From Saprospiraceae bacterium (GTDB taxonomy: Bacteria > Bacteroidota > Bacteroidia > Chitinophagales > Saprospiraceae): DNA of 7,699 nt. Each line of letters opens with the position of its first letter. Positions within the stretch are counted from its first letter, which is position 1. The translations under genes and the position numbers were made by a program. The notes below the pieces were generated by a model. It was not told the DNA's origin and did no database searches. It was given only the letters and a program-made list of their open reading frames with translations. Shown piece by piece: positions 1 through 4,904 of the stretch. The stretch covers positions 4,247 through 11,945 of the forward strand of contig JAHDCE010000060.1 in NCBI GenBank assembly GCA_020630045.1, read 5' to 3'.

Positions 1-99
1 CATCCTGGCATGGTCACTATCATAGGAGTCGGTGAGTCAAAAGGATGTCAATCCAAAAAGTCCTTCTTTATTTCCAGACAAGTACTCAGTCAAAAGTAA
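1..99 (+). CDS. possible C-terminal tail of an upstream gene (partial)
   Basis: The first plus-strand frame is open from the window edge to a TAA at 97-99, giving 32 residues that begin HPGMVTIIGVGESK. The other two plus frames hit stops by about position 35. I do not recognise the peptide, and 32 open codons can occur by chance, so this is tentative. In its favour, a good plus-strand terminator lies downstream at 227-266, which implies that some plus-strand transcript crosses this stretch. Against it, about 130 bases separate the stop codon from that terminator. The TAA itself sits in the left arm of an inverted repeat (88-100 with 128-141). Confidence 0.2.
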   Translation, partial: HPGMVTIIGVGESKGCQSKKSFFISRQVLSQK

Positions 100-141
100 T
101 GCGAAAATCCGCCGCATGGACGATTTGATTACTTTTTGACT
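88..141. repeat. imperfect inverted repeat, 13/14-base arms
   Basis: AGTCAAAAGTAAT at 88-100 is the reverse complement of ATTACTTTTTGACT at 128-141 except for one extra T in the right arm. The spacer is 27 bases. It could fold as an RNA hairpin in either direction, but no T tract follows it, so it is not a convincing intrinsic terminator by itself. A second, weaker hairpin follows at 158-167 with 180-189 (10 pairs including one G-U). Confidence 0.45.
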
Positions 142-226
142 TATACTTCAAAGAAGGTTTTTCAACCCGTTCTTCAGCCGGTTGAAGAAGACATTTATCG
201 ATTTTGTTGTACGTTGTATTTGGTTT

Positions 227-266
227 TACGCCGGCTCCTGTTTTACAGGACCGGCGTATTTTTATT
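227..266 (+). terminator. Rho-independent terminator
   Basis: The left arm TACGCCGGCTCCTGT (227-241) pairs with ACAGGACCGGCGTA (245-258), with one bulged C and a three-base TTT loop. The stem is GC-rich at its base and is followed at once by TTTTTATT (259-266). On the minus strand no T run follows the stem, so it works as a plus-strand terminator. It should end transcription from a gene to the left of, or at, the window edge and insulate the OmpA-family gene that starts at 459. Confidence 0.8.
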
Positions 267-364
267 GAGGAACATTCCAAGCATCTTCAATTTCAATACA
301 AATCCAATACACATTAACTGGTTTTTAACAACCATTCCCCTTCAATATGCGTCTTTGATTTGGA

Positions 365-402
365 TTTCAGTCTATACGGCTGAAAACTATTGATTATCTT
401 TG
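365..402 (+). promoter_or_regulatory. Bacteroidota-type promoter of the OmpA-family gene
   Basis: TATCTTTG at 395-402 is an exact match to the Bacteroidota -7 consensus TAnnTTTG and would place the transcription start near 408-410, about 50 bases before the gene's ATG. I see no TTG at the expected -33 distance. A small inverted repeat, TTTCAG at 365-370 and CTGAAA at 380-385, covers the place where a -33 element would be and could be an operator. The operator idea is inference. Confidence 0.6.
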
Positions 403-426
403 CGGTTCGTTTTTTTGAGGAGAAGA

Positions 427-462
427 ATGAATATTCTGACTAAAAATAACTACATACTATGA
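427..462 (+). CDS. 11-codon leader ORF overlapping the OmpA-family start
   Basis: An ATG at 427 opens MNILTKNNYIL and ends at TGA 460-462, so its stop overlaps the ATG of the following gene as ATGA (459-462). A purine-rich GAGGAG (417-422) lies four bases before this ATG, whereas the 459 ATG itself is preceded by an AT-rich stretch without a Shine-Dalgarno sequence. The arrangement fits translational coupling: ribosomes load at the leader and reinitiate at 459. Shine-Dalgarno use is generally weak in Bacteroidota, so this may also be chance. The peptide has no recognisable motif and probably no function apart from its position. Confidence 0.35.
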   Translation: MNILTKNNYIL

Positions 463-2690
463 AAAATTTGATTGTTGTATTCACTACATTAATCTGCATG
501 TGCTTCGTCCATTTTGTCAAGGGACAAGACATGACCACCATTGAAGGTTACGTATATGAAACCGATAATCGGGGATTTTTGAATGAAGCCAAAGTGACTG
601 TCTACACCGTGGAGTCCATCATCAAAGCGGAGTTAATCACGAACAAGGAAGGCTTTTTCTCTGTAGAGCTTCCGGCCAATCAAAAATACCGAATCAAAGC
701 CACCAAAGATATCTTCAAACCCAAGGAGGTGATGGTGGGGGAAAAAGAAGCCATCGCCGGCAAAACCCATTATGTAAAAATGGAAATGGAGCGTCAACCG
801 GGATATCTTTTTGACGTGACTATGGCCGAATCAACTTGGGGAGATGAATATGAAGGAAAAGAAGCATTGACAGGTGCCTTGATTGAGATTTATAACAATA
901 CCACCAACAAGGAGGAATTGGTCATTAATCAAAATGAAGAACCGGCCTTCCAATATACTTTCCAACAAGGAAACCATTATACTATAATGATTCGCAAGAA
1001 AGGTTTTTTCACAAAACGGATGGAAGCTCACGTCAATGTAGACGGTTGTATCCTTTGTTTCGAAGGTTTAGGTAAAGTGACTCCCGGAGTTTCCGACAAC
1101 CTAAGCGGTGCTTCCGGACATACTATGGGAACGCTTCTAGCAAATGTCGAACTGGACAAAATCGAAATCAACAAATCCCTAGAATTGAAAAACATTTACT
1201 ATGATCTTGGAAAATACGATTTGCGGCCAGAATCAAGTGTTGAACTCGACAAGGTAATTGCGATGATGAAGGACAACCCTAGCTTAATATTGGAATTAGG
1301 GTCACACACAGATGCTCGTGGTAACAATCAAGACAATATGACATTGTCCCTCAATAGGGCAACTTCGGCCGTGAAGTATATTTTGGACAGCGGTGAAGTT
1401 CCTAAACACCGTATCAAAGCTCGTGGGTATGGTGAAAACCGAATCATCAACGGTTGTACGGATGGTGTTCAATGTTCTGAGGAACAACACCAACAAAACA
1501 GAAGGACAGAAATCACCATCGTCGGTTTCACCAATGACGACCCGTACAAGGGAAAATCTTTACGCCAAATCATCTATGAAGAAAAAATGGAAGAATTTTC
1601 CACTTTCGGAAGTGAAGTCGTAGAATTCAAAGAAGGCGATGAACTTCCCGAAGAAATTAGAAAAGACTTGGAAAGAGCCGATAAGGAGCGATTGAAAAAG
1701 GAAAAAGAGGGAGATGACGGGCAAGAAAACGAAACCGAAACCGAAAAAGAAGAAACCATAGAGGAGAAGGTAGAAGAAGTAATTGAAGAAACAAAACCAT
1801 CAGGAGGTCATTCTTCTTTGATGCCTGAAGTGGAAGAAACCGCTACAGAAATAGTAGAGGAAGCTGTTGTCGAGACTGCTCCTGAAACTCCAAAGACCAA
1901 TTCTTGGGAAGATGCTTCATCTATCGTTGAGGAGGTAAAAGAAGAAGCCGTAGAAATTGTGGAAGAAACTGTACCACCTACAACGGAAAAACCAAAAAAT
2001 ACTTGGGAAGAGGCTTCTTCATTGGTAGAACCTGCAGAAGAAGTTGTAGAAGAAATCATGGAAGAGGAAACTACGGGAACAACCACTATCATGCGAGAAC
2101 ATTCCGCGGAAGCGGCAGGTATCGAAAAACCCAATCCTGCTGTTGTAAATGATGTTATTGAAGAAGTGGTAGAATCCGCTCCAACAATCGAAGAAGAACC
2201 TCGTGCCAATGGATGGGAAGTCGCCAAACCGGCGAGAGATGTAGTCGAAAATCATGTAGAAACCACCCCTGCCCCACCCAAGAAGTCAATTGTCGAAACC
2301 GTGGCTCCTAAAGAAGAAGAAGTAGTACTGGAAGAAGAAGTCGAAATTGAATATGATCCCTCCGGTGTAATTGAAGCGGAAGGGCCTGCTGATGGCGGGA
2401 TTTCATCTTCTTCAAAACCCAAGGTCATGACTCCTGCCAGAACCGTATCCGAAAATTACAATGGATATATGATTGAGTTCTTTAAGTCAGGGGTTGAATT
2501 ATCGAAAGACCATAGCATTTTCAAGCAATACGGAAGGGTCAATTACGACTTCATTGATGACGAATACGTTTACATGATCGGAGGTCTTGAAAGTGAACGC
2601 GAAGCGAACAATTATCTTGAAAAAGTTCTTATCGCACGATTTCCAAAGGCAAAAGTGGTGAAATACGAAAACGGAAAACGCGTAGAATAA
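459..2690 (+). CDS. OmpA-family envelope protein with carboxypeptidase-regulatory-like and SPOR-like domains
   Basis: This 743-residue secreted protein probably links the outer membrane or periplasm to peptidoglycan. Residues 1-22 look like a signal peptide (basic start, hydrophobic core, cleavage before QD). Residues about 25-110 and 115-205 resemble carboxypeptidase-regulatory-like beta-sandwich domains. Residues 231-356 are an OmpA C-terminal-like domain: GSHTDARG gives Asp285 and SLNRA gives Arg300, the 15-residue spacing of the diaminopimelate-binding pair in OmpA, and the domain ends with QHQQNRRTE. Cys333 and Cys339 sit where many Bacteroidota homologues carry a Cys pair, perhaps a disulfide. 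Residues about 375-655 are a low-complexity Glu/Val/Pro/Thr linker with a degenerate repeat. Residues 667-743 (YMIEFF, then YMIGGLESEREANNYL, then KVVKYENGKR) look like a SPOR domain. There is no beta-barrel. The start is set by the signal peptide. The domain calls are firm for OmpA and moderate for SPOR and the beta-sandwiches. The exact role is inference. Confidence 0.9.
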   Translation: MKNLIVVFTTLICMCFVHFVKGQDMTTIEGYVYETDNRGFLNEAKVTVYTVESIIKAELITNKEGFFSVELPANQKYRIKATKDIFKPKEVMVGEKEAIAGKTHYVKMEMERQPGYLFDVTMAESTWGDEYEGKEALTGALIEIYNNTTNKEELVINQNEEPAFQYTFQQGNHYTIMIRKKGFFTKRMEAHVNVDGCILCFEGLGKVTPGVSDNLSGASGHTMGTLLANVELDKIEINKSLELKNIYYDLGKYDLRPESSVELDKVIAMMKDNPSLILELGSHTDARGNNQDNMTLSLNRATSAVKYILDSGEVPKHRIKARGYGENRIINGCTDGVQCSEEQHQQNRRTEITIVGFTNDDPYKGKSLRQIIYEEKMEEFSTFGSEVVEFKEGDELPEEIRKDLERADKERLKKEKEGDDGQENETETEKEETIEEKVEEVIEETKPSGGHSSLMPEVEETATEIVEEAVVETAPETPKTNSWEDASSIVEEVKEEAVEIVEETVPPTTEKPKNTWEEASSLVEPAEEVVEEIMEEETTGTTTIMREHSAEAAGIEKPNPAVVNDVIEEVVESAPTIEEEPRANGWEVAKPARDVVENHVETTPAPPKKSIVETVAPKEEEVVLEEEVEIEYDPSGVIEAEGPADGGISSSSKPKVMTPARTVSENYNGYMIEFFKSGVELSKDHSIFKQYGRVNYDFIDDEYVYMIGGLESEREANNYLEKVLIARFPKAKVVKYENGKRVE
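1827..2260 (+). repeat. degenerate ~33-residue repeat in the acidic linker
   Basis: Within the OmpA-family protein a unit of about 33 residues recurs: an acidic Val/Ile/Glu stretch, then Thr/Pro/Lys, then a Trp-Glu motif. Two clear copies end in NSWEDASSIV (Trp483) and NTWEEASSLV (Trp516), 33 residues apart. A third Trp motif, NGWEVAKP (Trp586), lies 70 residues further on, which fits two units with the middle one having lost its Trp. The DNA copies have diverged. The acidic, Pro-rich composition suggests an extended spacer across the periplasm. Confidence 0.6.
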
Positions 2691-2712
2691 GCAATTAGCG
2701 CAGTTTTATGAA

Positions 2713-2753
2713 AAAAAGACCGTCCGGTTACTTGGTATCCGGACGGTCTTTTT
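2713..2753 (+). terminator. Rho-independent terminator after the OmpA-family gene
   Basis: AAAAAGACCGTCCGG (2713-2727) and CCGGACGGTCTTTTT (2739-2753) are perfect 15-base complements around an 11-base loop. The arms end in A and T runs, so the structure could also stop transcription on the other strand, but both flanking genes are on the plus strand. It lies 22 bases after the OmpA-family stop codon and separates that gene from the hydrolase unit. Confidence 0.92.
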
Positions 2754-2766
2754 ACTTTTATGAAGA

Positions 2767-2774
2767 TAGTTTTC
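2767..2774 (+). promoter_or_regulatory. possible -7 element of the hydrolase-yigZ unit
   Basis: TAGTTTTC differs from the Bacteroidota -7 consensus TAnnTTTG only in the last base. It sits 21 bases before the hydrolase ATG and just after the upstream terminator, so some promoter is expected here. I see no TTG at the -33 distance. An AT-rich leader without a Shine-Dalgarno sequence follows. Confidence 0.3.
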
Positions 2775-2795
2775 TAACGATAGAATTCAAATAAC

Positions 2796-3623
2796 ATGTC
2801 AAAAGCCACTTTCGAATTATTAACGCCGGACAAAATAAAAATTCATGGTGTCCATTGGAAAACCGATAATCCCCAAGCCGTCCTTTGTTTGGTTCATGGA
2901 TTCGGCGAACATGTCGAACGATATGACCACCTAGCCGCTTGGTTCGGCAACCGTGGTTTTGCCACCATCGGTTACGACCGTAGAGGCCACGGACAGTCCG
3001 GAGGAAAATTGGGGCATACTCCTTCTTATGAAGCTTATCTTCAAGAAATAGATATGCTTATGGACGAGGCAGACAAATGTTATCCGGATTTGCCAAAAAT
3101 CATATATGGCCACAGCCAAGGCGGAAATTTGGTGCTAAGTTATGTTATCGATAGAAAACCGAAAGTCAACGGATTCGTGGTGACCGGCCCTTGGATCAAA
3201 CTGGCCTTCGAACCTCCAAAATTCCTTGTGATGCTAGGCAAGGTCATGAAGTCGGTTTACCCCAAATTCAATAATAAAAACCAATTGGACACCTCCCATA
3301 TTTCTAGAGATCCCGTAGTCGTAAAAAAGTATGAAGACGACCCGCTCGTACATGACAACATTACGGCCAATACCGGAATGGAAATGATGAATTCCGCCGA
3401 AAAATTAGACGCTTTTTCAGGAACATTGCCAATCCCCGGCCTTATCATGCATGGAGAAGAAGATAAGGTAACATCTCGACCGGCTTCCGAAGAATTTCAC
3501 AAACGAATCAAAGGCGATGTCAAGTTAAAGATATGGAGCGGAATGTACCATGAAATTCATAACGAACCTGAAAAGGAAGATGTCTTCAAATATACCTTGG
3601 ATTGGCTCAAAACGGTTCTGTAA
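2796..3623 (+). CDS. alpha/beta hydrolase, monoacylglycerol lipase/lysophospholipase-like
   Basis: This 275-residue cytoplasmic serine hydrolase belongs to the monoacylglycerol lipase-like group (Hydrolase_4). The oxyanion loop motif HGFGEH is at residues 34-39 and DRRGHGQS at 61-68. The nucleophile elbow GHSQG is at 105-109, giving Ser107. The likely acid is Asp223 in MHGEEDKVT and the likely base is His252 in YHEIHNE, in the order and spacing of human monoacylglycerol lipase. A cap region with several Pro and Lys residues lies at about 130-205. No signal peptide is visible, and the length is normal for the family. By homology it should cleave monoacylglycerols, lysophospholipids or other small esters; the true substrate cannot be read from the sequence. 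Its stop is three bases before the start of the YigZ gene, so the two are very probably cotranscribed. The first ATG gives a complete hydrolase N-terminus. Confidence 0.92.
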   Translation: MSKATFELLTPDKIKIHGVHWKTDNPQAVLCLVHGFGEHVERYDHLAAWFGNRGFATIGYDRRGHGQSGGKLGHTPSYEAYLQEIDMLMDEADKCYPDLPKIIYGHSQGGNLVLSYVIDRKPKVNGFVVTGPWIKLAFEPPKFLVMLGKVMKSVYPKFNNKNQLDTSHISRDPVVVKKYEDDPLVHDNITANTGMEMMNSAEKLDAFSGTLPIPGLIMHGEEDKVTSRPASEEFHKRIKGDVKLKIWSGMYHEIHNEPEKEDVFKYTLDWLKTVL

Positions 3624-3626
3624 GTT

Positions 3627-4277
3627 TTGGACGATCAAGACATCTACTATACCATTCCCGGAAAATCCGAAGGAGATTACCGCGAAAAAGGAAGCAAGTT
3701 CCTAGCATATTCGTTTCCCGTAAGGGATGAATCCGACATCAAAGCATGTCTTTTGGAAGTTAGGAAAATACATCCGAAAGCCAGACATCATTGCTATGCT
3801 TATCGGTTGGGCATGGACAAAAATATGTTCAGGGCCAATGATGACGGCGAGCCATCCGGTTCGGCAGGGCGTCCCATCCTAGGACAAATTGACAGTTTCG
3901 GATTGACCAATGTTTTGGTCGTCGTCGTTCGATATTTCGGAGGTACCAAACTTGGAGTACCCGGTCTGATAAATGCCTACAAAACTTCAACCGCCGAAGC
4001 CTTGGAAGGTATCGGAAAAGTGGAAAAAACCGTCATGACTGAAGCTACACTCACTTTCGGTTATGACATGATGAGTCCGGTAATGAATGGTCTTAAAAGT
4101 ACCGGTGTCAATATCCTCGAACAAGAATTCACGGAACAAGGCAGGGTTCGTTTTGGCACACCTAAAAGTGAGTTTGAACTATCCATTGTCCGTTTGAAAG
4201 CCGCCATTTATCAAATCCCGAAAGAAATGGCAGAAGAAAAAAAATGGGAAAAAATCACCTTTATCCTACACGAATAA
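3627..4277 (+). CDS. yigZ: YigZ/IMPACT (UPF0029) family protein, TTG start
   Basis: This 216-residue cytoplasmic protein matches the YigZ family, which is related to the N-terminal domain of eukaryotic IMPACT. That family is linked to ribosome or nucleic-acid binding, but its bacterial role is unsettled. Residues 8-130 carry the UPF0029 domain: SEGDYREKGSKFLAYSFPV near the start, NDDGEPSGSAGRP at 71-83, and the signature VVVRYFGGTKLGVPGL at 99-114. Residues about 138-195 fit the C-terminal DUF1949 ferredoxin-like domain. The length is typical. The start must be TTG at 3627, because the hydrolase stop (3621-3623) is in the same frame two codons before it, only GTT lies between, and the next ATG is deep inside the domain. 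There is no Shine-Dalgarno sequence, so translation probably depends on coupling to the hydrolase. The pairing with a lipase-like gene gives no clear functional clue. Confidence 0.92.
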   Translation: MDDQDIYYTIPGKSEGDYREKGSKFLAYSFPVRDESDIKACLLEVRKIHPKARHHCYAYRLGMDKNMFRANDDGEPSGSAGRPILGQIDSFGLTNVLVVVVRYFGGTKLGVPGLINAYKTSTAEALEGIGKVEKTVMTEATLTFGYDMMSPVMNGLKSTGVNILEQEFTEQGRVRFGTPKSEFELSIVRLKAAIYQIPKEMAEEKKWEKITFILHE

Positions 4278-4515
4278 GCCATTAACCAAGTCACAAAAAA
4301 CAAAACAACTTACAAATCCCTCTAGCATTCTGCTTCGACATTTCCACTAAACACCTCGAATACCCCATAATTTATCATCAATGACCAAACATCATTCTTT
4401 TCTCTCATATCAATACATAAAGCGTCACCGGTGGCCGACATTGCGGGTTGCCTGATATGATTCTGGCATCAAATTCCCAAAAGAGAAAGTATGAATTGAA
4501 CCAAATGAAAGAGAG
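4278..4515. other. 238-base intergenic region with no clear element
   Basis: Between the YigZ gene and the next ORF I find no convincing terminator and no exact TAnnTTTG element. It contains an 8-base palindrome CACCGGTG (4426-4433) in a locally GC-rich patch, and a 24-codon ATG ORF (4381-4455, beginning MTKHHSFLSY) that has no ribosome binding site and no recognisable content. The left part (about 4290-4420) is AT-rich and looks non-coding. The last 25 bases have stop codons in all three plus frames just before the 4516 ATG. Confidence 0.5.
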
Positions 4516-4899
4516 ATGAAAGGGTCGAAGATTAAGAAGGGGAATTTAGTAGAACAGTTACAAATCGTAATCACTTCACGAATTCAAACATTGGAATACA
4601 AGACCAAGGAGAAGATGTCTTCATTCATTCCACTGGATGATTTGAAGTTGCCGCCGCCCGATTATGGGCTGGGTGTCATCCCCACACTTTCCTCCGTTGT
4701 CAATAACAATGAACGGATTTTTGAACTTATCGAAGAATACAGCAAACGGACGAATCTGCTAATGACCATGCGTTATATGCTCAACGATTCCAATGCACTG
4801 ACCGTCCTGCATCTTCTTGAAGAAGATCGGTTCATCGAACTGGAAAAAGAAAAACTGGAACGGATGCTCAAACATCCCTTGGTGTTTTCAAAATTGTAA
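4516..4899 (+). CDS. hypothetical protein, 127 residues
   Basis: I do not recognise this protein. It has no signal peptide or membrane segment, so it is probably cytoplasmic. Residues 1-34 are basic (MKGSKIKKGN at the start, then a stretch that could form a helix). Residues 39-58 hold a Pro-rich motif, LDDLKLPPPDYGLG. Residues about 58-127 are predicted by eye to be mostly helical, with charged ends (NNNERIFELIEEYSKR at 63-78, EEDRFIELEKEKLERMLK at 102-119). A stop codon at 4492-4494 in this frame leaves ATG 4516 as the first start, with a purine-rich AAAGAGAG just before it. An internal Met34 is a possible alternative. Codon use resembles the neighbours and the frame stays open to a natural stop, which supports a real gene. 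It converges on the M1 peptidase, five bases between stop codons. The function is unknown. Confidence 0.7.
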   Translation: MKGSKIKKGNLVEQLQIVITSRIQTLEYKTKEKMSSFIPLDDLKLPPPDYGLGVIPTLSSVVNNNERIFELIEEYSKRTNLLMTMRYMLNDSNALTVLHLLEEDRFIELEKEKLERMLKHPLVFSKL

Positions 4900-4904
4900 T
4901 CTTA

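Noticed and set aside
136..393. 85-residue plus-strand ORF before the OmpA-family gene
   Set aside because: It runs straight through a strong Rho-independent terminator (227-266), has no ribosome binding site and its translation resembles no protein.
459..524. Lipoprotein signal in the OmpA-family protein (Cys13 or Cys15)
   Set aside because: The residues before each Cys (TLIC, CMC) do not form a lipobox with Gly, Ala or Ser at -1, and both Cys lie inside the hydrophobic core. A type I signal peptide ending near KGQ fits better.
1808..2227. 139-residue minus-strand ORF opposite the OmpA linker
   Set aside because: Its Ser/Thr/Val-rich translation is the shadow of GAA/GAG-rich linker codons, which rarely give stops on the other strand. 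No separate start signal or motif.
4505..4519. Four-codon ORF overlapping the start of the 127-residue gene as ATGA
   Set aside because: It mimics the leader arrangement seen before the OmpA-family gene, but four codons are easily produced by chance in purine-rich DNA and there is no distinct ribosome binding site for it.
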